A stretch of DNA of 64,000 bases from JARBAK01 sp034472185. GTDB lineage: Bacteria > Pseudomonadota > Alphaproteobacteria > Rickettsiales > Midichloriaceae. Positions 8,423-18,212 of this stretch are shown one piece after another. The DNA is taken from NCBI GenBank assembly GCA_034472185.1, contig JARBAK010000001.1, forward strand, positions 1 to 64,000, given 5' to 3'. The notes beneath the pieces are model-generated. The model saw only the letters and a program-made list of their open reading frames with translations. It did not search any database and was not told the DNA's origin. Position 1 is the first letter of the stretch. Each line of letters begins with the position of its first letter. Position numbers and translations under genes: made by a program.

Positions 8423-11113
8423 TCATTTTATTTTACCGTGACAGTGTTTGTATTTTTTTTTGGATCCACAGGGGCACAAACGATTACGTGGTATATCCTC
8501 TGAACCATGTTTAGAGATAGAGTACATCAGATTCGCATCTGGTTCAGTTTCTAATTGTAGCTTATCTTTTTGTATTATCATTGCACTTATTGGCGTTTCT
8601 GATGCATCTTTAATATGCATATGTGTAAATCTTTCGATAATTTGTTCTTCAAATTTTATGAATATATCTTGGAAAAGAGCGAAAGCCTCTATTTTATATT
8701 CAGTGAGGGGGTTTTTTTGCGCATATGCACGTAAATTTATGCCTGATCTTAATTGATCTAACGAATATAAGTGATCTTTCCATAATTGATCTAATGTAAT
8801 CAAAAAAATCTGTTGCAGGACGGCTTGAAAGATCTCCGTACCCCATATAGCCTTTTTGCTTTGTATTAAGGTTGCTACGGAATCATTGATTTCCTCTTTT
8901 ATCGATTTATGACTTGCTTGCTCTTCTTGTAAGCAGCCCTCGATGACTATAGAATTACCGTACAATCGAAGAATTTCTTTTTTCAGATTTGTAGTATCCC
9001 ATTCTTCTTTATATGATTTAGAAGGGATAAGACGGCTTACAATACGCTGATTTACAGCCTTGACGGCTGAGCACAGTACATCTTCTAACTTTTCTGGATA
9101 TTTCATGAAATTTAGTCGCTGACTATACACTACCGTACGTTGCTCATTCATTACGTCATCAAATTGTAGCAAATTCTTTCTTATTTCAAAGCTTCTAAGC
9201 TCAACCTTTTGTTGAGCTTTCTTGAGAGATTTACTAATCCATGGATGCGTGATTGCTTCTCCGTCTTTTAATCCCAAGGTTTCGAGGAGGCCCTTAATTT
9301 TTTCAGAACCGAATAATCGCATTAAATCATCTTCTAATGAAAGGAAAAACTTTGTTCTTCCTGGATCACCTTGTCTTCCTGCTCTTCCGCGCAGTTGATC
9401 ATCTATTCTTCTTGATTCATGACGTTCCGTTCCAATAATCAATAACCCTCCCGCAGCAAGGGCAAGGTCCTTATTTTTTTGTACCTGTGCTTCTGCTTCT
9501 TTTCCAATTTTCTCATGCTCGGCTGGATCGCAATTATCAATGTTACGCTTATGCTCAAGCATAATTTTTTTGGCTAATATTGCCGCATTCCCTCCTATCA
9601 TTATATCTGTACCGCGTCCTGCCATATTAGTAGCAATCGTAACACTGCCTGGAGTTCCTGCTTGCGCAATTATTTCTGCTTCTTGAGCGTGATACTTAGC
9701 GTTTAGAACACTGTGTGTTATTTTATGTGTTTTTAATAATTTACTGATATATTCAGACTTTTCGACACTGACTGTACCTACTAGCACTGGTTGTTGGTTA
9801 GCGTGAGCGGCTTGTATTTCTGCGACTATAGCTTCGTATTTCTCTTTCATTGTTTTATAAACTACATCTTCTTCGTCCGTTCTAGCAGTTGAACGATTTG
9901 TAGGTATATTGGTTACATGTAGCTTGTATATGCTCTGAAATTCTGCTGCTTCCGTCATAGCAGTGCCCGTCATTCCAGCAAGTTTTTGATACATGCGAAA
10001 ATAATTTTGAAAAGTGATAGAGGCGAGAGTTTGATTCTCATTTTGAATCTCTACCTTTTCTTTTGCCTCTAGAGCTTGATGTAATCCATCTGAGTAGCGT
10101 CTTCCCTCCATGATGCGTCCTGTGAACTCATCTATAATTAATATTTTTTTGTCTTTAACGATATAATCAACATCTCTTTTAAAGAGTTTATGGGCTTTTA
10201 AGGCTTGACTGATCATATGTACTACTGACATATTTTCTAAGTCGTATAAAGAGCTCTGTGTGGATATAAGATTGTTATTTTTTAATATATTCTCGATGTA
10301 TTCATTGCCTGCTTCAGTCAATAATACTGTGCGTATTTTTTCATCGACTTCATAAAATTCTAGTTGTAATTTAGCCACTATGACATTCACTTGTCCATAA
10401 AGTAGCGAATTATCCTCTGTTGGGCCTGAGATTATAAGTGGCGTTCTAGCTTCATCTATCAAAATACTGTCAATTTCATCTACAATGGCGTAATTAAATT
10501 GGCGTTGTACCATATCCGCTAAATTGTATTTGAGATTATCTCTGAGAAAGTCGAAGCCAAATTCATTATTTGTTCCATAAGTTATATCTGCTAGGTAGGC
10601 TGCTTTTTTATCCTGATCAGTCATATTAGAGTGTATACAGCCTACAGTTAGGCCTAAGAACCTATGAATATTGCCCATCCATTCTGCATCTCGTGTTGCC
10701 AAATATTCATTTACTGTGATTATATGTACTCCATTGCTTGTTAATGCGTTCAAATATGCTGGTAAAGTTGAAACAAGAGTCTTTCCCTCTCCTGTGCGCA
10801 TTTCTGCGATCATCCCCCTATGAAGGACTATACCACCCATTAATTGCACGTCAAAATGCCTTTCTTTTAGCACGCGTTTTGCTGCTTCACGCACAACTGC
10901 GAAAGCCTCAGGAAGGATGTCATTTAAAATATTTGGATACTTTTTATCTTGTTTAATCTTTGCTCTAAATTCTTCTGTTTTAGCTCGTAATTCTGCATCG
11001 CTTTTAGATTGCAACTCTACTTCTAATGCATTTATATGCTGAATAAGAGGCGCTAACGACTGTAGAAAACGGCTATTAGGGGTTCCGAAGAATTTTGATA
11101 GAAAATAAAACAT
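8423..11113 (-). CDS. secA: Protein translocase ATPase SecA
   Basis: The motor that drives preproteins through SecYEG. It is full length at 896 residues. Walker A MRTGEGKT lies at 105-112, and the DEAD-motor segments DEIDSILIDEARTPL and TNMAGRGTDI, plus RGRAGRQGDPG, are present. The C-terminal zinc and SecB-binding tail CPCGSKKKYKHCHG is also present, suggesting a role for SecB or ribosome contact. hslV follows 64 bases downstream and fliP lies 54 bases upstream on the same strand. Confidence 0.97.
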   Translation of the reverse strand: MFYFLSKFFGTPNSRFLQSLAPLIQHINALEVELQSKSDAELRAKTEEFRAKIKQDKKYPNILNDILPEAFAVVREAAKRVLKERHFDVQLMGGIVLHRGMIAEMRTGEGKTLVSTLPAYLNALTSNGVHIITVNEYLATRDAEWMGNIHRFLGLTVGCIHSNMTDQDKKAAYLADITYGTNNEFGFDFLRDNLKYNLADMVQRQFNYAIVDEIDSILIDEARTPLIISGPTEDNSLLYGQVNVIVAKLQLEFYEVDEKIRTVLLTEAGNEYIENILKNNNLISTQSSLYDLENMSVVHMISQALKAHKLFKRDVDYIVKDKKILIIDEFTGRIMEGRRYSDGLHQALEAKEKVEIQNENQTLASITFQNYFRMYQKLAGMTGTAMTEAAEFQSIYKLHVTNIPTNRSTARTDEEDVVYKTMKEKYEAIVAEIQAAHANQQPVLVGTVSVEKSEYISKLLKTHKITHSVLNAKYHAQEAEIIAQAGTPGSVTIATNMAGRGTDIMIGGNAAILAKKIMLEHKRNIDNCDPAEHEKIGKEAEAQVQKNKDLALAAGGLLIIGTERHESRRIDDQLRGRAGRQGDPGRTKFFLSLEDDLMRLFGSEKIKGLLETLGLKDGEAITHPWISKSLKKAQQKVELRSFEIRKNLLQFDDVMNEQRTVVYSQRLNFMKYPEKLEDVLCSAVKAVNQRIVSRLIPSKSYKEEWDTTNLKKEILRLYGNSIVIEGCLQEEQASHKSIKEEINDSVATLIQSKKAIWGTEIFQAVLQQIFLITLDQLWKDHLYSLDQLRSGINLRAYAQKNPLTEYKIEAFALFQDIFIKFEEQIIERFTHMHIKDASETPISAMIIQKDKLQLETEPDANLMYSISKHGSEDIPRNRLCPCGSKKKYKHCHGKIK

Positions 11114-11167
11114 GCCTAATAAAAACCATAGTAGTAACGTGATGACAAACTCTTATAGTAGCTTTAA

Positions 11168-11986
11168 TCAAGCAATACCATAACTCTTCACCAAACTGCC
11201 GCAAATCATATACCACCCATCGATCAAGACAAAGAATATTATCTTAAAAGGAAGAGAAATCATGACTGGAGGAAGCATGATCATCCCCATTGCCGTTAAT
11301 ATAGACGCTATTAATATGTCGATTACCAAGAAAGGTAAAAATATTAGGAAGCCTATTTCGAAAGCTCGCTTCAATTCACTAAGCATAAACGCTGGTATAA
11401 GGACATGCAGAGGAAGATCTTTTTTTTCTAGATTCTGCACTTTAGCAATATCAACAAATAACGACAGCTCTTTCTCCATTGCATTTTCAAGCATAAATTT
11501 ATGAAAGGGCTTGGCTATTTTTATAGCGGCTTCTTCCTCTTGTATTTCGTTTTGAGTTAGTGGTAAAAGTGCATCTTTATAAGCTTCCTGAAAAGTAGGA
11601 GACATTACAAAAAAAGTAAGAAAGAGCGCTAGGCTAGTAATGACGGAACTAGGAGGTGTTTGTTGGAGACCTATAGCGTTTCGTAATATAGATAATACCA
11701 CAACTATTTTGGTAAATGCGGTTACCATAATCATGATGGAAGGGGCGAGACTTAATACAGTTATCAACCCTATCATTTGAATCATTTTAGAGCTGAAGCT
11801 ACCAGTAATTACTTCGGGCCCCACATCTATTTTTATACCATCTGTTGCATAAGCATAACTAACTCCTATTACCGTTATAAAGAGTATGAAGTACAGATAC
11901 GGTAGAAAGGCTTTATAGTTCAGCTTCCTATCTTGTAAATAACGCATTGCACTATATATGTGAGTTTGCAATATGGAATCAATCAA
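11168..11986 (-). CDS. fliP: Flagellar type III export protein FliP
   Basis: FliP forms the export gate of the flagellar type III apparatus with FliQ and FliR in the inner membrane. The protein has about 272 residues with the typical order: an N-terminal hydrophobic segment, then two membrane helices around TVLSLAPSIMIMVTAFTKIV, then the conserved loop (RNAIGLQQTPPSSVITSLAL), a soluble stretch, and two C-terminal helices (FLIFLPFLVIDILIASIL, MISLPFKIIFFVLIDGW). No other flagellar gene is in the window. Scattered flagellar genes are known in Midichloriaceae and early Rickettsiales. The hydrophobic core appears fully conserved, so it is probably still in use. Confidence 0.93.
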   Translation of the reverse strand: MIDSILQTHIYSAMRYLQDRKLNYKAFLPYLYFILFITVIGVSYAYATDGIKIDVGPEVITGSFSSKMIQMIGLITVLSLAPSIMIMVTAFTKIVVVLSILRNAIGLQQTPPSSVITSLALFLTFFVMSPTFQEAYKDALLPLTQNEIQEEEAAIKIAKPFHKFMLENAMEKELSLFVDIAKVQNLEKKDLPLHVLIPAFMLSELKRAFEIGFLIFLPFLVIDILIASILTAMGMIMLPPVMISLPFKIIFFVLIDGWYMICGSLVKSYGIA

Positions 11987-12140
11987 TCAACCTTGATACA
12001 TCATCAATACAATAATGCCTGATAGAGGCTTCAATGAGAATGAAATCAGCCAAATACCTTATATCAAAAGAGACAGGATAGTCTTTTTTTTAAAATGGAG
12101 CTACTTTTTTTATCTGTTTATAGTATCCCTTTGTTGCTCT

Positions 12141-12932
12141 TTAGTGATGTTTACTTATAAGGGGAGAGCATATTGCTGCAGTTTGCTTCTGGCGAGCGTA
12201 AACAGCGCAACTGAATGCAATAGAACATAAGTATAAAAATGAAAGTGACGGAACTACTATCCATGGTTCCAAAAGTAGAGAAACAACCAAAATTGTGCTT
12301 AACACAAGCAATACTGGAGCGTACTGACGCTTAATTTTAACGTTTTTTAGTGTAAAAGTTGGTATTTTACTTACCATCAATATGCCAACTATAGTTATGT
12401 ATAGCGCAATTACTAAGGTTGGGAAATGATGACCCTCTAGGAGTTTAAAACTTACGATCATGGGAGTAATGCATAAAGCAGCAGCAGCAGGCATTGGTAC
12501 GCCTGTAAAAAAGTGCCTATTCTTCCCCTGTGTATTAAACCTAGCTAAACGTAATGCTGCGCATGTAGCGTATATCAGCACTACTGCCCATCCTATCCCC
12601 TTGATTTCTACGTTATATAGGGACCATAGGTATACAACTATGCTTGGAGCTATACCAAAACTTGTTAGATCTGCTAAAGAATCCAGTTGGGCCCCAAATT
12701 CAGACGCAAAATTAAAGTGCCTAGCAACATATCCATCTAGCCAATCTGTGAAGCATGCGATAATGATAAGCATTGCAGATATATGAAACTTTTCATCTAG
12801 AGCGTAACGTACACTTGTAATACCTAGGCAGAGTGATAATACAGTAATGATATTAGGCAATAACTGATATAACGATATACGCTTAGGCAGCGCCTTCCTA
12901 TGTTTAGCGGATGTATCGTGGTTCATATGCAT
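12141..12932 (-). CDS. pssA: CDP-diacylglycerol-serine O-phosphatidyltransferase
   Basis: This inner-membrane enzyme makes phosphatidylserine from CDP-diacylglycerol and serine, the precursor of phosphatidylethanolamine. The CDP-alcohol phosphatidyltransferase signature is clear: DWLDGYVARHF followed by FGAQLDSLADLTSFG, carrying the metal-binding aspartates. About seven hydrophobic segments follow. The start at 12932 has AAGAGA a few bases upstream; a second ATG two codons later is possible. The psd gene, often adjacent in Rickettsiales, is not here. The 154 bases between this gene and fliP hold only a weak plus-strand frame that I do not credit. Confidence 0.92.
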   Translation of the reverse strand: MHMNHDTSAKHRKALPKRISLYQLLPNIITVLSLCLGITSVRYALDEKFHISAMLIIIACFTDWLDGYVARHFNFASEFGAQLDSLADLTSFGIAPSIVVYLWSLYNVEIKGIGWAVVLIYATCAALRLARFNTQGKNRHFFTGVPMPAAAALCITPMIVSFKLLEGHHFPTLVIALYITIVGILMVSKIPTFTLKNVKIKRQYAPVLLVLSTILVVSLLLEPWIVVPSLSFLYLCSIAFSCAVYARQKQTAAICSPLISKHH

Positions 12933-13080
12933 TTCTCTTAAAGGGGTTAGTTTAATGGAGGCGCGTTAAATTTAAATGACTACCGGACTACGCAATCCTC
13001 CTTATTCGCATTATGTGCTTCTTGTTGATTAATTACAAAATATTTTCGGAAAGCAAACCATAAAAAAATTTACATACATA

Positions 13081-14418
13081 TCATTCAGCGAGTCTCTCGA
13101 TTTTTACGTTTGTATCAAAGAGTTTCTTGACTAGATTGCCGTAACCTCTTTCTATTTGCTCTATGCCTTGCAGCAATGTTGTGCCTTTTGCTAATACTGC
13201 AGCGATTACATATGCTAGTCCAGCTCTTATATCTGGAACCATTATTGGCTCTTTAATGGCGATTAGTTCCGTAGGTCCTTGTATAAGAGCGCTATGATCA
13301 CAATCATACCCCTTATATCTGCAGGGTAAAGATCCTAAACATCCCTTTACTACCTGTGCTTTCGCTCCGAATTTATTTAACACACTTAGATATCCGAATC
13401 TTTGATTATGCACGGTCTCATGTATAACGGAAATACCCTCTGCCTGCGTTAAGAGTGTTCCAAATGGTTGCTGATAATCTGTAGAAAACCCCGGGAAAAC
13501 ATCTGTTTCAATAGATACGTGCTTTAATGGTTTCTCTCTATAAAACTCAATTATATCGTTTCCTAACAGTTTATACCCTCCTCCTACTATACTATAATAC
13601 GATAGAAAATTGCCCAGTAGATCTGGGCGTACCCCTGATACTACTAGCCGTCCATTTGAAGCGCACGCAAGAGTAGCCCAAGATGCAGCTTCGATTCTAT
13701 CGCCTATGATACTAATATTAGTACCGTGGAGGTTCTTGACGCCATGTATAACGATTTCCCTATATGTAGAAAGGAATATTATGGCTCCCATTGAACGAAG
13801 CATTGTAATAAGCTCTATTATCTCTGGTTCAACAGCGATGTTCTTAATTACGCTAGTTCCTTCTGCTAGTACAGCTAGGAATAAGCAAGTTTCTGTTGCT
13901 CCTACAGAAGGGTAGGGAAGTGTTATATGGCATCCTTTCATGCGGCCACAAGGAGAACGAATATATGCAGTATATGACCCACACTCTTCTTTTACTGTTG
14001 CTCCGAATTCCTCTAAAGCAGTAATATGAAAGTCTACATTTCTTTTGCCTATATTGTCTCCTCCTGTAAAGGGTACTACTGCTCTGTGAAACTTATGGAG
14101 CAGTATGCTAAGTAATAATATCGGGATTCGATTAGTCCGTGAATCTGGCAGTGAAGCTTTATACTCACAAAGGGTACTTGGATCTAGGGCTAATGTATTA
14201 GCTGCTGTCCATGTTGTAAGTACACCCGCTGAGTTTAGAAGGTGTTTAGTAATTTCTACATCTCCTATGTGTGGTATATTGTGTAGATACGTTTGCTCAT
14301 TACTCAAAAGAGAAGCTACCATTGCTTTGGTAGCAAAATTCTTTGCCCCCATGCATGCCACTTTACCAACGACTGGCTCCCCTCCTTTTATGCTGTAACT
14401 TAAGTTATTTTTATACAT
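13081..14418 (-). CDS. murA: UDP-N-acetylglucosamine 1-carboxyvinyltransferase, Cys-to-Asp active site
   Basis: MurA transfers enolpyruvate from PEP to UDP-GlcNAc, the first committed step of peptidoglycan synthesis. The fold is complete: the N-terminal substrate motif GAKN, the segment VGATETCLFLAVLAEGTS, the conserved aspartate region VFPGFSTDYQQPFG and the C-terminal DIRAGLAYVIAAVLAKGTT. In the active-site loop the usual PGGCxIG reads TGGDNIG, so the catalytic cysteine is aspartate. This exchange is known in Chlamydia and mycobacteria and makes the enzyme insensitive to fosfomycin while keeping activity. recJ lies 18 bases upstream on the same strand. I start at the ATG 14418; a TTG two codons upstream is possible. 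Confidence 0.93.
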   Translation of the reverse strand: MYKNNLSYSIKGGEPVVGKVACMGAKNFATKAMVASLLSNEQTYLHNIPHIGDVEITKHLLNSAGVLTTWTAANTLALDPSTLCEYKASLPDSRTNRIPILLLSILLHKFHRAVVPFTGGDNIGKRNVDFHITALEEFGATVKEECGSYTAYIRSPCGRMKGCHITLPYPSVGATETCLFLAVLAEGTSVIKNIAVEPEIIELITMLRSMGAIIFLSTYREIVIHGVKNLHGTNISIIGDRIEAASWATLACASNGRLVVSGVRPDLLGNFLSYYSIVGGGYKLLGNDIIEFYREKPLKHVSIETDVFPGFSTDYQQPFGTLLTQAEGISVIHETVHNQRFGYLSVLNKFGAKAQVVKGCLGSLPCRYKGYDCDHSALIQGPTELIAIKEPIMVPDIRAGLAYVIAAVLAKGTTLLQGIEQIERGYGNLVKKLFDTNVKIERLAE

Positions 14419-14436
14419 GATCAATCAATTTAGAAT

Positions 14437-16293
14437 TTAGAGAGAATTGCTTATACCCACATCCTCTATTATCATTTCTGGATTTTGATAGCTATAGATA
14501 CTAGGTTGTACTGCTCCGATTAAGTGTATAGAGGTATGAGAGTTAGAATTTGATAATATATCATTGTTTTGAGAGATTAAAGTTTGTCCTTCTTTAGATT
14601 TTGCGCCTCTAAAGAGCATACACTTTAGTGTTTTGTGATGTTGACTCTTTTGTATATATACTACTAGATGCTCTCCCCTTATTTCTACTTTTACCACCCT
14701 TACATTGCATAAAGCAAACTTAGGTGCTGTGTTACCACATCCGAATGGTGCAGCTCTATTCATACTTCTTAATAGCTGACAGTTAATCTGATCGACGCTT
14801 AGTTGTTCATCTATCAATATGCGTCTACTCATTTCTTCTGCAATTCCTTCACGATCCATTGTAATAAATTCCTCAAGAATATATTCTTGGAATAAGGATA
14901 TATTCTCTTGATATAAAGAGAAGCCTCCTGCCATATGGTGCCCTCCTCCCGCAAGAAGTAATCCTAGATCTTTTGCTTGAGATAAAGTTCGTCCTATGTC
15001 CAATCCTTGTATTGACCTACCAGAACCCTTACAAATTCCGTTGCTGCTAACTGATATTACCAATGCTGGTTTACAGAAGCGTTCTTTTATACGACTAGCT
15101 AAAATGCCTAATATTCCTATATGCCATCCTTCTCCAACGGCTACAATTGCTGGATGTTTATGTGTTTCAGTAGATTCGATATAAAGCAAAGCTTCCTTTA
15201 GGGCCTTACTTTCCATGATTTTCCTCTCTTTATTAAAGGCTTCTAATTTTTGTGAAATTTCTGCTGCTTCTGCATAATCTTCTGTGATAAGCAGTGCACT
15301 TCCTAGTTTGCCGCTTGCTAAACGTCCCCCTGCGTTTATACGGGGTCCTAACATAAAGCCTAAATGATGCGCGCTTATATTTTGGTTATTGATTCTCACA
15401 GTTTCAGCTAATGTTGCGAGTCCTATATTGCTTTTCTCGGAAATAATTTTTAATCCTCTGGTCACAAACGCTCTATTTAATGGCACCAGAGGCACCACAT
15501 CACATATTGTGCCTAACGCTACAAGATCGAGTAAGGACATGAGATTTGGTTCGATTACATCATGTGTACGAAACCAATCAGAATCTTTTAGCGTTTTTCT
15601 TAATGCTACTACCAATAGAAAGACTACTCCAACTGCTGCAAGTTCTTTAATAGGGAATACTTCGTCAAATCTATTTGGATTTATAACTGCAACTGCTTCA
15701 GGCAAAGTATCTGTACTTAGATGATGATCTACTACAATTACATCTATACCAATTGTTTTAGCATAATTTAGTGCTTCAAATGCAACTATACCACAATCTA
15801 CTGTAAAAGCTAATGTGACTCCGTGATCATGCATTTCTTTAAAAGCGCTAATATTAGGGCCATACCCCTCATTTAATCTATCAGGCACATATATTTCGGA
15901 TTCTATACCAAGAGCTTTTAAAAAGCGGAAAAGCAGAGCTGAGCTAGTAGCTCCGTCGACATCATAATCAGCGAAAAGAACTACTTTTTCATGACTTTCT
16001 AATGTTTGCATGATTCTTGACACCGCTTTATCCATATCCTTTAGAGAAAATGGATCTGGCAATGTAGAGGCAATTTTAGCATTTAGAAACTCCTCTGCTT
16101 TTTGCAAGTTTGAAACATTTCTGTTAATTAGAATTTTAGCTAACAGTCTATCTATTCCTAGTTCTTTTACAAATTGCTCGATTAGTATTTCGTTTGGATT
16201 GCTTAGGACCCATTTTAATCCTTTAAGAGATTTTATGTTTTCCGGTCCAAATTGGAACGCCGCATATTTCCCATCGGATTTGGTATGGGGCAT
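14437..16293 (-). CDS. recJ: Single-stranded-DNA-specific exonuclease RecJ
   Basis: A 5'-to-3' single-strand exonuclease used in recombination and mismatch repair. It is 618 residues long. The DHH-family phosphoesterase motifs are visible: FADYDVDGATSSALLFRFL, FTVDCGIVAFEAL, VIVVDHHLS, and in the DHHA1 domain LLAGGGHHMAGGFSL. The MLGPRINAGGRLASG motif is also present. The gene ends 18 bases before murA, so the two are probably co-transcribed. Nothing looks damaged. Confidence 0.95.
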   Translation of the reverse strand: MPHTKSDGKYAAFQFGPENIKSLKGLKWVLSNPNEILIEQFVKELGIDRLLAKILINRNVSNLQKAEEFLNAKIASTLPDPFSLKDMDKAVSRIMQTLESHEKVVLFADYDVDGATSSALLFRFLKALGIESEIYVPDRLNEGYGPNISAFKEMHDHGVTLAFTVDCGIVAFEALNYAKTIGIDVIVVDHHLSTDTLPEAVAVINPNRFDEVFPIKELAAVGVVFLLVVALRKTLKDSDWFRTHDVIEPNLMSLLDLVALGTICDVVPLVPLNRAFVTRGLKIISEKSNIGLATLAETVRINNQNISAHHLGFMLGPRINAGGRLASGKLGSALLITEDYAEAAEISQKLEAFNKERKIMESKALKEALLYIESTETHKHPAIVAVGEGWHIGILGILASRIKERFCKPALVISVSSNGICKGSGRSIQGLDIGRTLSQAKDLGLLLAGGGHHMAGGFSLYQENISLFQEYILEEFITMDREGIAEEMSRRILIDEQLSVDQINCQLLRSMNRAAPFGCGNTAPKFALCNVRVVKVEIRGEHLVVYIQKSQHHKTLKCMLFRGAKSKEGQTLISQNNDILSNSNSHTSIHLIGAVQPSIYSYQNPEMIIEDVGISNSL

Positions 16294-16425
16294 TTAGACT
16301 AAGCCTTGTGATCAGTTTGTTATTTATGGTATACTTTTACTCTGCTAAGTTATTGCAGTCTAGATAAAAATCGACAGTAAGCAATCGTTCTTACTTTTTT
16401 AATAAGTTTGATGAAAACGTGCATA

Positions 16426-16445
16426 GAAAGCTCAACTAATTGAGC
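16426..16445 (-). terminator. Weak candidate terminator downstream of fmt
   Basis: A perfect 6-bp stem (GCTCAA / TTGAGC, four-base loop) lies 27 bases after the fmt stop on the minus strand and is followed by only three T residues. It is at best a weak intrinsic terminator. Confidence 0.3.
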
Positions 16446-16471
16446 AATTAATTTTAGGCAAATTTAGTGCT

Positions 16472-17488
16472 TCAATCACGTGTTTCAGGAGCGGCTGTCA
16501 AAAACCTCGCACCCCTTTTTATGGGAAATCCTCTCAAAAAATCTTGTCGTGTCATTGCTTTGGCACCATATTTCTGGATAACAAGAGGCCTTAACGCTGA
16601 ATTATGCTTGCAAAGCACAAGCAAGTCGTCATCAATCACTTGTCCGTAGCTATATTGGTAGTATTGATCGTGATCAATATTTATAATATGTTCAGCCTCT
16701 AGTATTTTAATAAATACAAATTTTCTCTGATTCTGTGTTTTTGCGGATTGTTCTGTATTATTTGATACTTCTTTTACGTAAGTGCATCTTGCTCCAGGTC
16801 TAGGACTCAAGGCGCGTATCTTACAGTTTATTAAATTAGCTTCTTGAGACCAATCTATTACCTCGTCTTGAGGCAATATTTTCCTAGCATAAGTATAGCC
16901 TGTCATAGATTGTTTTTCATAGGTTGCTTTTCCATTTTCTATAAGATTTATTGCCTTTATAACAAGGTCTCCCCCTATGGCAGCTAAAATATTACTCAAA
17001 CTTTCTATATTAAGTTTTTCATCGACCGCAATTTCGTGTTTTAATATTATATCTCCAGTGTCTAATCCCTCGTCCATACGCATGATACATACTTGGGTTT
17101 TTGTATCTCCTGCCATGATAGTCCACGCGATAGGTGCGGCTCCGCGCCATCTTGGGAGTGCTGATGGATGAATGTTTAGGCAGCCGTATTTTACCGACTC
17201 CAAGACATTCCTGGAAAGTATTAGGCCGTATGCGGCTACAACTATTATATCTGCGTTTAGGGATTTTAATTCTGTGATTGCTTCGCTACTCTTGAAATTT
17301 AATGGAGTGAAAACCGGAATGTTATGTATTTCTGCAAGTAAATGTACCGGTGATTTCTCCAGTTGCATTCCACGACCTTTGGGAGAGGGGGGTTTCGTGT
17401 ATACTGCAATAATTTTATTTTCGGAATGTAGCAACTTTGCCAAAACAGGAACCGCAAAGTTTGGGGTGCCCATGAATATTGTTTTCAT
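16472..17488 (-). CDS. fmt: Methionyl-tRNA formyltransferase
   Basis: The enzyme formylates initiator Met-tRNA using 10-formyl-tetrahydrofolate. The N-terminus MKTIFMGTPNFAVPVL and the active-site segment LNIHPSALPRWRGAAPIAW are diagnostic, with the MRMDEGLDTGDI segment following. It is 338 residues, slightly longer than the family norm of about 310. The C-terminal OB-like domain contains an insertion rich in asparagine and glutamine (near residues 245-260). The partner gene def is not adjacent. ribB starts 52 bases upstream on the same strand. Confidence 0.95.
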   Translation of the reverse strand: MKTIFMGTPNFAVPVLAKLLHSENKIIAVYTKPPSPKGRGMQLEKSPVHLLAEIHNIPVFTPLNFKSSEAITELKSLNADIIVVAAYGLILSRNVLESVKYGCLNIHPSALPRWRGAAPIAWTIMAGDTKTQVCIMRMDEGLDTGDIILKHEIAVDEKLNIESLSNILAAIGGDLVIKAINLIENGKATYEKQSMTGYTYARKILPQDEVIDWSQEANLINCKIRALSPRPGARCTYVKEVSNNTEQSAKTQNQRKFVFIKILEAEHIINIDHDQYYQYSYGQVIDDDLLVLCKHNSALRPLVIQKYGAKAMTRQDFLRGFPIKRGARFLTAAPETRD

Positions 17489-17540
17489 CTACGTTCTTTC
17501 TAGATTTATAATAAAAAGCCCATTGCTCTTAATAAGAGTC

Positions 17541-18146
17541 TTATTGACAAAGTTTATATTTAATGAGCTCAGGAATTGTAGAAATTTTGAATGCATTTTT
17601 CTGAGCAAATGCCAGAAGTTCATTTCTTCTGGCCATTGAACCGTCTTCTCTTAAAATTTCACAAAGGATAGCGGCAGGTGTTGATGAACAAAACCGAGCT
17701 ATTTCTACAGCAGCTTCTGTATGTCCCGCTCTATGTAATACTCCTTCTTTATTAGCTATGGCTGGGGAAACATGCCCTGGGGTTTTTATATCATCCTGGG
17801 TACTATTAGCTGCAATAGCTACATTGATCGTTTTAGCCCTATCTTGTGCTGACGTGCCGCTCTGTATTCCATGACGTGCGTCTATGGATTCTGTGAAAGC
17901 ACAATCTTGTGAACTTATATTTCGCCTTCTTTGCATTTCTAGACCCAGCCTATCGGCAATAGACTGGTCTATTGCTAGACATATAAAACCTCGGCAATTC
18001 TGGAGCATGAAATTTATGAGTTCTGGTGATATATATTCTGCTAGTACGATAAGGTCTCCTTCATTCTCCCGTTTTTCATCATCAAGCATTACAAAAGGCT
18101 CTCCTCTTTGCGCTGCTTCCAGAATCTCCTTTATTGAATTAATCAT
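17541..18146 (-). CDS. ribB: 3,4-dihydroxy-2-butanone 4-phosphate synthase
   Basis: RibB converts ribulose 5-phosphate to the four-carbon precursor of riboflavin. The acidic metal-binding loop LDDEKRENEGDLI (near residues 21-33) and the catalytic segment HVSPAIANKEGVLHRAGHTE are intact. The protein ends after this domain at 201 residues, so the GTP cyclohydrolase II half found in RibBA fusions is absent and ribA must be separate. Ribulose 5-phosphate supply links it loosely to rpe in this window. It lies between lpxI and fmt with short gaps, all on the minus strand. Confidence 0.94.
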   Translation of the reverse strand: MINSIKEILEAAQRGEPFVMLDDEKRENEGDLIVLAEYISPELINFMLQNCRGFICLAIDQSIADRLGLEMQRRRNISSQDCAFTESIDARHGIQSGTSAQDRAKTINVAIAANSTQDDIKTPGHVSPAIANKEGVLHRAGHTEAAVEIARFCSSTPAAILCEILREDGSMARRNELLAFAQKNAFKISTIPELIKYKLCQ

Positions 18147-18212
18147 AATAGCCAGTTCATATTTTCTCGCTGATTCTGCGCCAAACTATACATAGTTACT
18201 ATGTCACAAAGG

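Noticed and set aside
12015..12230. Plus-strand frame of 71 codons with a hydrophobic stretch
   Set aside because: It overlaps the 3' end of pssA on the other strand, has no ribosome site and no family similarity.
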